Part shown: positions 18,023-27,498 of the stretch, one piece after another
Layout of the letters: each line of letters opens with the position of its first letter
Numbering within the stretch: the stretch's first letter is position 1
The notes under the pieces: model-generated
What the model was told of the DNA's origin: nothing
Databases searched by the model: none
The model's input: only the letters and a program-made list of their open reading frames with translations
Made by a program: the position numbers and the translations under genes
Origin: Qipengyuania sp. JC766
GTDB lineage: Bacteria; Pseudomonadota; Alphaproteobacteria; Sphingomonadales; Sphingomonadaceae
DNA length: 64,000 bases
Reading direction: 5' to 3'
NCBI RefSeq assembly: GCF_040717445.1
Contig: NZ_JBFEFL010000001.1
Span: forward strand, 1,808,001-1,872,000

Positions 18023-19096
18023 ATGGCCGATGGCGATGACAGGAAAGCCAGGCTGAAGTCGTCCAACCAGGCGATGTCCGCGATTCAGAAGGACGCTAGC
18101 CGCGACCCGTTCGTCGGCTCGTCCGGCCTGCTGTTCGAACAGGCGATGGCGCAGACCCGCATGGCGGTGTGCCTGACCGATCCCAGCCTGCCGGACGATC
18201 CGATCGTCTTCTGCAACGACGCGTTCGAACGGCTGACCGGATATCGCCAGGAAGAGATCGTCGGCCAGAACTGCCGCTTCCTGCAGGGGCCCGACACGGA
18301 CCAGGACCGCGTGACGCGCATTCGCGACGCGATCCGGGACGAGGAGGTCGTCGTCGTGGAACTGCTGAACTACCGCAAGGACGGCAGCAGCTTCTGGAAC
18401 ACGCTGCACCTGGGTCCGATCTACGACGAGAACGGCAAGCTCAAATATTTCTTCGGCAGCCAGTGGGACGTGACCGACATCCACCAGTCGCGGGCGGAGG
18501 AACGCCACGCGAAGGCGATGGCGCGCGAAGTGTCCCACCGCCTCAAGAACGTGTTCGCCGTCATCGGCGGCATCGTGAACATCACCGGCCGGTCCATGGG
18601 CACGCGCGACGTGGCGACCAAGATCAACGAACGGATCCAGGCGCTCGGCCGGTCATACGAACCGACGCTGGACGAAGCGATCCTGGGCACGATCCATGTC
18701 GGCGATTCGATCCGCGCGGTGCTCGGCCCCTACGATCCCGAAGGGGACCGCATCACCTTCCACGGCAACGGCGTCCGGACGGAGCCCAACGCGATTTCCG
18801 CGATCGGCCTGACGCTGCACGAACTGGCGACCAATGCGTCCAAGTACGGCGCGCTGTCCAATTCGGACGGCACGGTCGACGTGCGCTGGGAACATGTGCG
18901 CGACAAGCTGTCGCGCCGCTCGCTGGAAATCGAATGGAAGGAACGCGGCGGCCCGCCCGTGACCGCGCCCGATCCCGACAAGGGAACCGGTTTCGACATC
19001 GCCCACAAGCTGCTGTCGCATTCGAACGGCATCCTCGAAACCGAATGGGAAGAAGACGGGCTCCATGCCCGCATCATCCTCCCGATCTCGAACTGA
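18023..19096 (+). CDS. Blue-light LOV-domain histidine kinase (HWE type)
   Basis: Soluble photoreceptor kinase of 357 residues. The N-terminal LOV/PAS domain (about 35-155) has GQNCRFLQG with Cys84, the residue that forms a covalent flavin adduct in blue light. A helical linker leads to an HWE/HisKA_2 dimerisation region with the phospho-acceptor His172 in SHRLKN. The ATPase domain has HELATNASKYGAL, WKERGG and GTGFDIAHKL. It resembles the short LOV kinases described from Erythrobacter litoralis. There is no membrane segment. GGAG precedes the ATG. The response regulator gene follows after 13 bases, so the pair is an operon. Confidence 0.95.
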   Translation: MADGDDRKARLKSSNQAMSAIQKDASRDPFVGSSGLLFEQAMAQTRMAVCLTDPSLPDDPIVFCNDAFERLTGYRQEEIVGQNCRFLQGPDTDQDRVTRIRDAIRDEEVVVVELLNYRKDGSSFWNTLHLGPIYDENGKLKYFFGSQWDVTDIHQSRAEERHAKAMAREVSHRLKNVFAVIGGIVNITGRSMGTRDVATKINERIQALGRSYEPTLDEAILGTIHVGDSIRAVLGPYDPEGDRITFHGNGVRTEPNAISAIGLTLHELATNASKYGALSNSDGTVDVRWEHVRDKLSRRSLEIEWKERGGPPVTAPDPDKGTGFDIAHKLLSHSNGILETEWEEDGLHARIILPISN

Positions 19097-19109
19097 AGAA
19101 CCGGCACTC

Positions 19110-19457
19110 ATGAAAATGTTCCTCGTCCTCGAAGACGAACCCCTTATCGCCATGGACCTGAAATTCGCGTTCGAGGACGCGGGTCATGAAGCGGTGACCA
19201 CGTCCGATTGCAGCAATGCGTGCGAGGTGATTTCCGGAGGCAAGATCGCCGGGGCGGTGCTCGACGTGAACCTGGGCGAAGGCAGGACCTGCGAAAAGGC
19301 CGCGAACGAACTGCACCGGCGCGGCATCCCGTTCGTGCTGCACACGGGCGATCTCGACCGCGTCGGCGAATATCTGCGCGACCTCGACGCCCCGATCCTG
19401 TCCAAGCCGCGCGCCGCCAACCAGGTAGTGGAACACATCCTGCAAATGGCCAGCTGA
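19110..19457 (+). CDS. Single-domain response regulator partner of the LOV kinase
   Basis: A 115-residue receiver-only protein. Acidic residues are Glu8 and Asp9 (LEDEP), the phospho-acceptor is Asp52 (VLDVNLG), the switch Thr is Thr79 (LHTGD) and the Lys is Lys99 (SKP). There is no output domain, so it must act by protein contact or as a phosphate sink, as LovR-type regulators do in the alphaproteobacterial general stress pathway. It sits directly after the LOV kinase and is its probable cognate partner. It converges on ruvC. Confidence 0.93.
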   Translation: MKMFLVLEDEPLIAMDLKFAFEDAGHEAVTTSDCSNACEVISGGKIAGAVLDVNLGEGRTCEKAANELHRRGIPFVLHTGDLDRVGEYLRDLDAPILSKPRAANQVVEHILQMAS

Positions 19458-19467
19458 CTCCCGCGCG

Positions 19468-19956
19468 TCAGCGCGCCAGGTTTGCATCGGCGATAGCCAC
19501 GGCGAGGGCGTCCGCCGCGTCCGCACCGGCTATGGCCGCGCCGGGCAGCAGGATCTTCAGCATCGCCTGGACCTGCGTCTTTTCCGCGCCGCCCGTGCCG
19601 ACCACCGCTTTCTTGACCAGCCGCGCGGCGTGTTCGTTGACCGTCAGGCCACGCCCGTCATAGGCCGCGCCGCAGGCGGCCAGCACGCAGCCGCGCGCCT
19701 GCGCCAGCTTCAGCGTCGATTGCGGGTTCTTGTTGACAAAGACCTCCTCGCACGCGGCGCGGTCCGGCCGGTGGGCGGCGATCACCGCGGCCAGCGCCCC
19801 GTGGAGAGTCGCCAGCCGTTCCGCCATCGGGGCCTTTGCCGGCGTGGGGATCTGCCCGTTGGCGATGTGGGACAGGCGGCTGCCCTCGACCCGGATCACG
19901 CCCCATCCGGTACAGGACAGGGACGGATCGAGGCCGAGAATGATCGTCATCGCCAT
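19468..19956 (-). CDS. ruvC: Holliday junction resolvase
   Basis: Endonuclease that cleaves Holliday junctions with RuvAB. About 162 residues from ATG 19956 (ATG 19950 is equally possible; neither has a clear ribosome site). The catalytic acidic residues are visible in [23 protein letters not shown] and [14 protein letters not shown]. It lies 23 bases after the yebC stop and is probably cotranscribed, the usual yebC-ruvC order. Confidence 0.96.
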   Translation of the reverse strand: MAMTIILGLDPSLSCTGWGVIRVEGSRLSHIANGQIPTPAKAPMAERLATLHGALAAVIAAHRPDRAACEEVFVNKNPQSTLKLAQARGCVLAACGAAYDGRGLTVNEHAARLVKKAVVGTGGAEKTQVQAMLKILLPGAAIAGADAADALAVAIADANLAR

Positions 19957-19979
19957 GCCGCCGCGCGCGCCCTGGCGGG

Positions 19980-20726
19980 TCAGGCGTCCAGCTTTTCCAT
20001 GACCTCGTCGCTGATCTCGTAATTGCCCCACACGGTCTGGACGTCGTCGTCGTCGTCCAGCATGTCGATCAGCTTGAGCAGCGTGGCCGCGTTCTTCTCG
20101 TCCATGTCGACCGTCAGGTTGGGCTTCCAGGCGAGCTTCACGTTTTCCGGCGAACCGAGCGCCTTTTCCAGCGCGTCCGCCACGGCATGGAGGTCTTCCG
20201 CAGCGGTCCAGATCGTGTGGCCGTCGGCCGTGCTCTCGATGTCTTCCGCGCCGGCTTCCATGGCGGCTTCCAGCACCTTGTCCTCGCTCCCCGCATCCGC
20301 CGGGTACTCGATCAGGCCGAGCCGTTCGAAGCCGTGCGCGACCGAGCCTTCCTGGCCCAGGTTCCCGCCGTTCTTGCTGAAGGCGGTGCGGATGGAGGTG
20401 GCGGTGCGGTTGCGGTTGTCGGTCAGCGCCTCGACGATGATCGCGCTGCCGCCCGGGCCGTAGCCCTCGTAGCGCACTTCCTCGTAGTTCTCGCCGTCGG
20501 CGGCGGTTGCCTTGTCGATCGCGCGCTGGATATTGTCCTTGGGCATCGACTGCGCCTTGGCGGTATTGACCGCCAGCCGCAGGCGCGGGTTCATTTCCGG
20601 ATCGGGCATCCCCGACTTCGCCGCCACCGTGATCTCGCGGCTGAGCTTGGAAAACAGGTTGGACCGTTTCTTGTCCTGGGCACCCTTGCGGTGCATGATA
20701 TTCTTGAATTTGGAATGGCCTGCCAT
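19980..20726 (-). CDS. YebC/PmpR family protein
   Basis: A 248-residue YebC/TACO1 family protein. The start [21 protein letters not shown] is diagnostic, and the [21 protein letters not shown] segment confirms it. Members bind the ribosome and help translate polyproline stretches, or act as transcriptional regulators. First gene of a yebC-ruvC unit, divergent from a CPBP protease. Confidence 0.96.
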   Translation of the reverse strand: MAGHSKFKNIMHRKGAQDKKRSNLFSKLSREITVAAKSGMPDPEMNPRLRLAVNTAKAQSMPKDNIQRAIDKATAADGENYEEVRYEGYGPGGSAIIVEALTDNRNRTATSIRTAFSKNGGNLGQEGSVAHGFERLGLIEYPADAGSEDKVLEAAMEAGAEDIESTADGHTIWTAAEDLHAVADALEKALGSPENVKLAWKPNLTVDMDEKNAATLLKLIDMLDDDDDVQTVWGNYEISDEVMEKLDA

Positions 20727-20767
20727 GGGACTTTCTCTGGGCTGAATGCACCATTTCGTAAGCGAGA

Positions 20768-21550
20768 ATGGATAGCCGCCTTAACCCCATGACCATGCAA
20801 GCCTCAACCCTTCCCGAACATGTGCCGCCGCGCCAGTCCACGACCGGTGAATGGACGGCGTTCTGGCGCTTCGTCCGAAAGCCCACGATGCCGGCCCCCG
20901 GACGAGCGCCGATCGGGCGTGCCGCAAGCGGCATCGCGCGGATGGTATTGCTCGACTACCTGCTGATGATCGCGCTTATGCTGGTGGCCGGGGCGCTCGT
21001 GGCGGCGGGCGTTCCGATGCCGGAAAGCGACCTGGTGGGCGCGGACTGGGATGCGATGCTGATCGTCTTCGCGCTGGTGCTGGCGCCGCTGGGCGAGGAA
21101 TTCGTGTTCCGCGGCTGGCTGACCGGACGCCCGGCGCTGGTCTGGAGCACGCTGGCGCTGGTCGCCGGCGGGCTGGGCGCAGTGCTGTTTGCCGGCACGC
21201 CGGTATTGGCGGGCGTGCTCGTGCTGGCGGGCATACTGGCGGCGCTGCTCGCCGCGATCTTCATGTGGAAGCGGCCGCGTTACGAGTGGAGCCCCCGGGT
21301 TTTCAAGGCGCTGTTCTGGACCAGCACGCTCGCCTTCGCGCTCGTCCACCTGACGAACTATTCGGAAGGCTCGCTGCTGGCCCTGCTCCCCTTCGTCCTG
21401 CCGCAATTCATCGGCGGGACCATCTTCGGCTATGTGCGCGTGCATTACGGCCTGTGGGCCAGCGTGATCGTCCATGCGCTGCACAACAGCGTGGTAGTGG
21501 CGATCGCGCTGTCGGCGATGTCGGCGGCGGAGCGGGCCGGCGGGGCCTAG
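20768..21550 (+). CDS. CPBP family intramembrane metalloprotease
   Basis: A 260-residue integral membrane protein with about six to eight segments. The CPBP (CAAX protease/bacteriocin-processing) motifs are complete: Glu110-Glu111-xxx-Arg115 (EEFVFR), His194 in [10 protein letters not shown], and His236 in HALHNS. The substrate is unknown; relatives act in bacteriocin self-immunity or membrane proteolysis. ATG 20768 follows a weak AAGCGAG; ATG 20789 is an alternative. Its stop overlaps that of the convergent esterase gene. Confidence 0.9.
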   Translation: MDSRLNPMTMQASTLPEHVPPRQSTTGEWTAFWRFVRKPTMPAPGRAPIGRAASGIARMVLLDYLLMIALMLVAGALVAAGVPMPESDLVGADWDAMLIVFALVLAPLGEEFVFRGWLTGRPALVWSTLALVAGGLGAVLFAGTPVLAGVLVLAGILAALLAAIFMWKRPRYEWSPRVFKALFWTSTLAFALVHLTNYSEGSLLALLPFVLPQFIGGTIFGYVRVHYGLWASVIVHALHNSVVVAIALSAMSAAERAGGA

Positions 21551-22458
21551 CCCGATTTGCGCGAGCGTCGATGGCTCGCGAAGAAATCCCACAACACGCC
21601 GTTGTCGACCACCCAGCTGTGGCCGCCTTCGACTTCCATGCGGCTGACGACATCCGCGCCGTCCTCGCAGGCGCCGAAACGGTGTTCGTAGGTGTCTTCG
21701 TCGATCCAGGTGACGAGCGGGCCCCATTCGCAGCCGTTGAGCGCCGCCCAGCGGCGTTCGGCCGCCGGCATGGAGTAGCCCCAGCGCATGCCCTGCCCGC
21801 CCCAGAGCGGATTGGTCCTGTCTTTCGTGCCGGCAAAGGCGATGACCGGAACGGGATTGTCGGGCCGGCAGCTGGCCGGATCGACCTGCGCATGGTTTTC
21901 CGGGAGCGCCCGGCCGGCGCGCAGGCCCACGACCGGGGCGATCGCGGCGTAGCGGTCGCTGTCGGCACAGCCCAGCCAGGAGGTCATCCGCCCGCCGCCC
22001 GAAAGCCCGGTGGCATAGACGCGCTCCGGATCGACGCAGCCCTGCGCGACCAGCGCGTCCGCGATCCCGCCAAGATAGGCCACGTCGTCCCGGTCGTCCG
22101 GACCGGGTATTTCGCCGGCCACGGTCGGCACGCCCGGAATGTTCCAGGCGAAGCCGCGTTCGAGCGGTATGCCCGCATCGGGAGCGACCACGATGAAGCC
22201 TTCGGCGTCGGCCGTCGCGGCGAGCGCGCTGTCGCGCAGCATCGCGGCGCCGGTGCTGCCGCTGCCGTGGAGGAGGAATACGAGCGGGAGAGGTTCGCCG
22301 CCGGCGCGATAGGCGCTCGGCGCATGGACCGTTACCGCGCCCTGCGCCCCAGAAAGCGCGACCGATGCCGTCTCACCCGCGGCGGGCAATGCGCATTGTG
22401 CGGCCGCAGTGGCCGGGAACATGGCGGCCACGACCGCCAGACATATCGCTTTTCGCAT
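21547..22458 (-). CDS. Secreted PHB depolymerase-like esterase
   Basis: A 303-residue alpha/beta hydrolase with a signal peptide (cleavage near AAA-QC, about residue 21). The oxyanion HGSG lies at about 64-67. The triad is Ser153 (GLSGGG), Asp213 (TKD) and His280 (GGHSW). It belongs with the LpqC/PHB-depolymerase type esterases, which include feruloyl esterases; substrate not determined. Several Cys (22, 141, 164, 197, 243, 264) may form disulfides in the periplasm. The N-terminal Met-Arg-Lys charge cluster supports the chosen start. Confidence 0.88.
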   Translation of the reverse strand: MRKAICLAVVAAMFPATAAAQCALPAAGETASVALSGAQGAVTVHAPSAYRAGGEPLPLVFLLHGSGSTGAAMLRDSALAATADAEGFIVVAPDAGIPLERGFAWNIPGVPTVAGEIPGPDDRDDVAYLGGIADALVAQGCVDPERVYATGLSGGGRMTSWLGCADSDRYAAIAPVVGLRAGRALPENHAQVDPASCRPDNPVPVIAFAGTKDRTNPLWGGQGMRWGYSMPAAERRWAALNGCEWGPLVTWIDEDTYEHRFGACEDGADVVSRMEVEGGHSWVVDNGVLWDFFASHRRSRKSG

Positions 22459-22510
22459 TCCGATCCCCTCTTCTGGCGGCGCGGCTTTACCGCTTCGTAG
22501 CCGCGCAGGT

Positions 22511-23401
22511 CTACCCGTTCAGGACGATCCCGCCATTGGGATGCAGCACCTGTCCGGACATGTAGCTCGAATCCTCGCAGGCGAGGAACAGGAACGCGGG
22601 CGCGACCTCGTTCGGCTGCCCCGGACGCCCCATCGGCGTATCCTCGCCGAAATCGTCCATTTCCTGCGGCGGCTGGCCGCCCGACGGGTTGAGCGGCGTC
22701 CAGATCGGACCGGGCGCCACGGCATTAACGCGAATGCCGTCCTCGATGAGGTTTCCGCTCAGCGATCGCGTAAAGGCGGTGATCGCCCCCTTGGTGGAGG
22801 AATAGTCGAGCAGGATGGGCGCGCCCTTGTACATGGTCACGCTGGTGCAGTTTACGATCGCCGCGCCCTTCTTCAGGTGCGGGCGCGCGGCCTGCACCAG
22901 GTAGAACATGGAAAAGATGTTCGTCTGGAAAGTGCGCTGCAGCTGTTCGGTGGTGATGTCCTCGATATCGTAGTCGGGGTGCTGCTCGCCCGCGTTGTTG
23001 ACGAGGACGTCAAGCTTGCCGAATTTCTCGATCGTCTCCTCGACCAGCTTCTGGCCGGTCTCCTCCTTGCCGAGATCGCCGCGGAAGGTGAAGGCCCGGG
23101 CCCCTTCCGCCTCGCACAGTTCGCGGGTCTTTTCCGCGTCCTCGTCTTCGCTGAGATAGGCGATCGCGACATCCGCGCCCTCGCGCGCGAACAGCACGGC
23201 CGTGGCCCGGCCTATGCCGCTGTCCGCCCCCGTCACGATGGCGCTCTTGCCCTTCAGGCGGCCGGAGCCGGGAAAGCGCGGCTGCCAGTCGGGCTTCTTG
23301 TCCATGTCCGCTTCGGAACCCGGCATGCGCGGCTCCTCGACGGTCGGTTCGATGAAGGCGGTGTCGGTCGCTTCGCGACTGCTGTCGGCGGGGCTGGTCA
23401 T
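22511..23401 (-). CDS. SDR oxidoreductase, general-stress YhdG/GSP39 type
   Basis: Classical short-chain dehydrogenase of 296 residues. A long N-terminal extension (about 45 residues) precedes the Rossmann TGADSGIG motif (58-65). NNAG lies near 135-138, and the catalytic Ser187, Tyr200 and Lys204 (DYSSTK) are intact. The extension with KPDWQPRFPGSGRLKGK is typical of the stress-induced subfamily. The substrate is unknown. A strong AAGGAG ribosome site precedes the ATG. No sigma-EcfG promoter was found upstream, although relatives are often in that regulon. Confidence 0.92.
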   Translation of the reverse strand: MTSPADSSREATDTAFIEPTVEEPRMPGSEADMDKKPDWQPRFPGSGRLKGKSAIVTGADSGIGRATAVLFAREGADVAIAYLSEDEDAEKTRELCEAEGARAFTFRGDLGKEETGQKLVEETIEKFGKLDVLVNNAGEQHPDYDIEDITTEQLQRTFQTNIFSMFYLVQAARPHLKKGAAIVNCTSVTMYKGAPILLDYSSTKGAITAFTRSLSGNLIEDGIRVNAVAPGPIWTPLNPSGGQPPQEMDDFGEDTPMGRPGQPNEVAPAFLFLACEDSSYMSGQVLHPNGGIVLNG

Positions 23402-23527
23402 GGGGTTGCTCCTTGTATGGCTCTTACGAAGCCAAGGAGCGGGCCATGCGATCGTTCCGCAATCGACATTTGTCAGTCCGGCCGGCGGCTCCGGCCACCA
23501 ACCGTGGGCGGGCCGTACCCACAGGGC

Positions 23528-23764
23528 TCAGCCCATGCCGAGCGCGGCCTTGTAGGTGTCGAGGATGGTCTCCTGCTCGCTGCGGTCGTCCGGCGTCATC
23601 TTCCTCAGGCGCACGATCTGCCGCATGATCTTGACGTCGTAGCCGACCGCCTTCGCTTCGCCGTAGACGTCGCGGATGTCGTCGGCGATGCCCTTCTTCT
23701 CTTCCTCGAGGCGTTCGATGCGCTCGATCAGCAGGCGCAGGCGGTCGTCAGAGGCTTCGGCCAT
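23528..23764 (-). CDS. gapR: GapR-type nucleoid-associated protein (DUF2312)
   Basis: A 78-residue helical protein. In Caulobacter, GapR binds overtwisted AT-rich DNA ahead of forks and RNA polymerase and stimulates topoisomerases. Here the coiled-coil helix [23 protein letters not shown] and the conserved [16 protein letters not shown] segment match the family well. The length is standard. GGAG precedes the ATG by about ten bases. It is found throughout alphaproteobacteria. Confidence 0.93.
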   Translation of the reverse strand: MAEASDDRLRLLIERIERLEEEKKGIADDIRDVYGEAKAVGYDVKIMRQIVRLRKMTPDDRSEQETILDTYKAALGMG

Positions 23765-23864
23765 CTCGTCAGGTCTCCGTTGGAATTGAGAATCGGTTGC
23801 CGGGTTCGATAGCGGCGCGTCCGGACAGCGTGAAGCCGCCTTTCCACAAGCTGGCGCGAGGTCC

Positions 23865-24197
23865 CTAGCGCAGGTCCGGCCGGTTCCTAGTGAGGCTCTT
23901 TTCCATCGCTTCGATCTGTTCCTGCGTGGCGGGCTGCTGCCGCGTCGCCTTCCATTCGTCCTGTGGCATGCCGTGGATCAGTTCGCGCGCCTGCGCCTTG
24001 TCGCCCGGATAGCCCGCATCGCGGATCCAGTCCGCAAGGCAATTGCGGCAGAACCCGGCAAGTCCCATCAGTTCGATGTTCTGCGCATCGTGCCGGTGCC
24101 GCAGGTGCCGGACGAGCCGCCGGAATGCAGCCGCCGCCACGGCATCGTCCAGCCGGTCCAGATCGTCGGCCGCGTCGGGTGTGGCATTCGTATCCAT
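23865..24197 (-). CDS. DUF1244 domain-containing protein
   Basis: A 110-residue protein of the alphaproteobacterial DUF1244 family. The central [26 protein letters not shown] segment, with a conserved Cys-Arg-Asn-Cys, is diagnostic. GMPQDEWK follows. The cysteine pair could bind metal. Function unknown. It is divergent from pyruvate kinase with 47 bases between starts. Confidence 0.9.
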   Translation of the reverse strand: MDTNATPDAADDLDRLDDAVAAAAFRRLVRHLRHRHDAQNIELMGLAGFCRNCLADWIRDAGYPGDKAQARELIHGMPQDEWKATRQQPATQEQIEAMEKSLTRNRPDLR

Positions 24198-24244
24198 CGC
24201 GCAAATCCCTTGTCTTGCAATATGCCGCTGTCATAGCAGCCCCT

Positions 24245-25699
24245 ATGGAAAAGCTCGACCCGAGGGGCCGCAAGGTCAAGATTCTCGCCACGCTCGGCCC
24301 GGCGAGCCGCGATCCCGACATGCTGCGCCGCCTGTTCAAGGCCGGAGCGGACGCCTTCCGCGTCAACATGAGCCATGGCGACCACGCGACCCACGCCGCC
24401 ACGATCAAGGCCGTGCGCGACCTGGAAAAGGAATTCGGCCGCCCGATCGCGATCCTGTGCGACCTGCAAGGTCCCAAGCTGCGCGTCGGTACCTTCAAGG
24501 ACAGTCGGGCCGTCATCCGCCATTCGGGACATTTCACGCTCGACCGCCGCGACGAGCCGGGCGACGAGACGCGCGTCTTCCTGCCCCATCCCGAGCTGTT
24601 CGGCCTGATGCAGAAGGGCCAGCGCCTGCTGATCAACGACGGCAAGATCCGCCTGCGCGTGATCCGGGCGGACGAGGACGAGATCCTGTGTTCGGCCGAA
24701 GTCGGCGGCGTCATCTCGGACCGCAAGGGCGTGAACGTGCCGGATGCCGAAGTGCCGATCCCGGCGCTGACGGAAAAGGACCGGCGCGATCTCGCCTTCG
24801 CGATGAGCCAGGGGGCGGACTGGATCGGCCTGAGCTTCGTCCAGCGGCCCGAGGATCTGGCCGAGGCCCGCAAGCTGATGGGCGGACAAGGATCGCTTTG
24901 CGCCAAGATCGAGAAGCCGAGCGCGGTGCGCCGGCTGGACGAGATCCTCAACCTGTCCGACGGGGTGATGGTCGCGCGCGGCGATCTGGGCGTGGAACTG
25001 GAAGCCTACGAAGTCCCGCCGCTGCAGAAGGACATCGTCAACCGGGCGCGGCTGGTTGGCAAGCCGGTGATCGTGGCGACCCAGATGCTGGAAAGCATGA
25101 TCGAAAGCCCCGCCCCGACCCGGGCCGAAGTCTCCGACGTGGCGAACGCGGTCTATGACGGGGCGGACGCGGTGATGCTGAGCGCGGAAACCGCCGCCGG
25201 CGAATGGCCGGAAGAAGCGGTCACCATGATGCACCGCATCGCGAAGCAGGTGGAGGAAGACGACGGCTATCTTGCCCGCGTCCGCTTCCTCGACACGCCG
25301 CCCGATCCGACCACGGCGGACGCGCTGGGCCATGCCTGCATGACCATTGCCGACACGGTCCCGATCAGTGCGATCACGGTGTTCACCAGTTCCGGCAGCA
25401 CCGCGCGCCGCGTGGCGCGCGAGCGGCCGAGCGTGCCGATGATGGTGCTGACCCCGTCCATGAAGACGGCGCGCCGGGTGGCGCTGCTATGGGGTGCACA
25501 TCCCGTTGCCACCAAGGATATCGGCAGCTTCGAGGAGATGATCGGCAAGGGCAAGCGCATGGCGCTGCGGCACGGCTTCGGCCAGGCGGGCGGCAAGCTG
25601 GTGGTGCTGGCCGGCGTTCCGTTCGGCACGCCCGGGTCCACCAATTTGCTCCATGTCGTGACCCTGACCGGCGACGAGCTGGACCGCCACCGGGACTGA
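24245..25699 (+). CDS. pyk: Pyruvate kinase
   Basis: Converts phosphoenolpyruvate and ADP to pyruvate and ATP. The protein has 484 residues. Signatures are ILATLGPASRDP, VNMSHGDH, the active-site CAKIEKPSAVRRLDEI with its Lys, MVARGDLGVELEAYEVP and the VSDVANAVYDGADAVML loop. The length is standard for type II alphaproteobacterial enzymes. No clear Shine-Dalgarno precedes ATG 24245, suggesting a leaderless or weakly initiated mRNA. Confidence 0.97.
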   Translation: MEKLDPRGRKVKILATLGPASRDPDMLRRLFKAGADAFRVNMSHGDHATHAATIKAVRDLEKEFGRPIAILCDLQGPKLRVGTFKDSRAVIRHSGHFTLDRRDEPGDETRVFLPHPELFGLMQKGQRLLINDGKIRLRVIRADEDEILCSAEVGGVISDRKGVNVPDAEVPIPALTEKDRRDLAFAMSQGADWIGLSFVQRPEDLAEARKLMGGQGSLCAKIEKPSAVRRLDEILNLSDGVMVARGDLGVELEAYEVPPLQKDIVNRARLVGKPVIVATQMLESMIESPAPTRAEVSDVANAVYDGADAVMLSAETAAGEWPEEAVTMMHRIAKQVEEDDGYLARVRFLDTPPDPTTADALGHACMTIADTVPISAITVFTSSGSTARRVARERPSVPMMVLTPSMKTARRVALLWGAHPVATKDIGSFEEMIGKGKRMALRHGFGQAGGKLVVLAGVPFGTPGSTNLLHVVTLTGDELDRHRD

Positions 25700-25702
25700 C
25701 CG

Positions 25703-27412
25703 TCAGGTCGGCGCGATCGGTTCGTTCTGCGGCACGCCGCAGCGTTCCAGCGCATCGGCGACGGTCCGGTGGAACTCGCTGCGTTCCCCGCCATAGGGCT
25801 TCAGGCGCTCCGCCACCGGCTCGTGCGTTTCGGCGAAGCGGACGGTGATGTCGTCCTCGCTCAGTCGCTCGACCAGCCGGAGCAGCATCGCGGCCCCGCT
25901 CGCGTCCACGGCGTTCACCGCCCGCATGTCCAGCACCAGGCATTCGACGCCATCGTACCAGCCCAGCCGGGAGACGATCTGGTCCTCGCAATAGGCGCTG
26001 TTGCCAAAATAGATGGACCGGTCGATGCGGACCACGAGCACGGGCAGGGTTTGGATCTCGACATCGTCGCGGTCGTAGGAACGGTATGTCTCCCCGCCAT
26101 CGTCGGTACCGACTCGCGTGACGCGGGGCACGGAGGAGAACCACAAATAGTGGATAAGGCCGAGCGCGGCCCCGATGCCGAGGCCAAAGCGGACGCCGAG
26201 CAGGAGCGTTGCCAGGAATGACAGGGCGATGATCGCCCCTTCCGTGCGGTCGTGCCCCCAGACCTGCCGCATGTCGCGCATCTTCACGAGCCCGAAGACC
26301 GCACTGATGACGAGTGCGGCCAGCGCGGTGCGCGGCAGGTAGGCGAGCAGCGGCGCCAGCAGGAACAGCACCGCCAGAACGCAGACCGAAGCGACGACCG
26401 AGGCTAGCGGGGTACGCCCCCCGCTGTCCTCGACCAGTGCGGACCGGCTGAGGCTGGCGCCGATGGCGTAGCCCCCGGTCAGGGCGGCGGCGATGTTGCC
26501 CGCCCCCAGCGCCACGGCCTCCCGGCTGGTATCGAGGTTGCTGCGATCGCGGCCGGCGAGCGACTTGGCGACCGCCGTGGCCGTGACGAAGATGATGATG
26601 GCAACGGCGAAGCTGCTGGGGAGCAGCTGTATCCAAAGCGCCATGCCCCCATCCGGGAACGAGAGGCGCGGCATGGCGGAATCGATCGCTTCGACGGTCG
26701 GCACGTCGTGCGGAACCATCGCCGCGACGCAGGCCGCGCCGACGATGATCGCGAGCGGCAGGGACTTCGCGATACCCTGCCGGTAAGGCGGATGCAGGCC
26801 GGCCTTCCAGAGCAACGGCTCTGCATAGCGATGCGCCAGCAGCAACACGATGAGCGCCGCGACGCCGATAAGGGCGGTCGTCGCATCGAAGCCGGGCAGA
26901 CCCTGCCACAGGCCCGCGAGCGCATCCGGCAGGTTCCCTGCGCGCCCCGCCTCGATCCCCAGGAGCGTCGGCAGCTGGCTCGTGGCGATGAGAACCGCGG
27001 CAGCGGCGGTGAAGCCCAGCAGCACGGGTTCGCTGATGAAATTGACCAGCCTCCCCAGCCCGAGCGCGCCGAGGACGACCAGCATCGCGCCCGCCTGCAG
27101 GCCGATGATCATGGCAGCTGTCAGCGGCTCTCCTCCGGCGGACGTCGCCGCCTCCGCGATCACGAGCGAAACGAGGGCCACGGGTCCGGTGGAAACGAAG
27201 GCGCTCGTCCCAAACAGGAGATACAGCAGCGGCGGAAGCAAGGAAGCGTAGAGCCCCGTTTCCGGCGGCAGCCCGGCAAGTTGCGCATAGGCCATGGCCT
27301 GCGGTACAAGCAGGATCGAAAGTACCAGTCCGGCGATGACGTCCTTGCCGATCGATTCCGGGTCGAACCGGCCGATCCGTCCCGTCTTCGGTTTCAACGC
27401 GTCGCCGACCAT
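25703..27412 (-). CDS. SulP family anion transporter with STAS domain
   Basis: A 569-residue inner-membrane transporter. About 11-12 segments cover residues 20-420, starting with the family signature LVPQAMAYAQLAGLPPETGLYAS. A cytoplasmic STAS domain (about 435-560) ends the protein. Transported anion could be sulfate or bicarbonate; no carbonic anhydrase or sulfur gene is adjacent. The start at ATG 27412 is fixed by an excellent AAGGAG ribosome site; an upstream frame to 27436 is rejected. It converges on pyk. Confidence 0.94.
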   Translation of the reverse strand: MVGDALKPKTGRIGRFDPESIGKDVIAGLVLSILLVPQAMAYAQLAGLPPETGLYASLLPPLLYLLFGTSAFVSTGPVALVSLVIAEAATSAGGEPLTAAMIIGLQAGAMLVVLGALGLGRLVNFISEPVLLGFTAAAAVLIATSQLPTLLGIEAGRAGNLPDALAGLWQGLPGFDATTALIGVAALIVLLLAHRYAEPLLWKAGLHPPYRQGIAKSLPLAIIVGAACVAAMVPHDVPTVEAIDSAMPRLSFPDGGMALWIQLLPSSFAVAIIIFVTATAVAKSLAGRDRSNLDTSREAVALGAGNIAAALTGGYAIGASLSRSALVEDSGGRTPLASVVASVCVLAVLFLLAPLLAYLPRTALAALVISAVFGLVKMRDMRQVWGHDRTEGAIIALSFLATLLLGVRFGLGIGAALGLIHYLWFSSVPRVTRVGTDDGGETYRSYDRDDVEIQTLPVLVVRIDRSIYFGNSAYCEDQIVSRLGWYDGVECLVLDMRAVNAVDASGAAMLLRLVERLSEDDITVRFAETHEPVAERLKPYGGERSEFHRTVADALERCGVPQNEPIAPT

Positions 27413-27498
27413 GCCGCTCCTTCCTTGCCGACCCAACCTACGGGAAGGGCATTCGGTTGCAAGGACGGCAATTGTCGGGTTTGGCGGGAGGCCGCGCG

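Noticed and set aside
23505-23527. GTGGG/CCCAC inverted repeat downstream of gapR
   Set aside because: Five-base stem with a long loop and no T-run; not a credible terminator.
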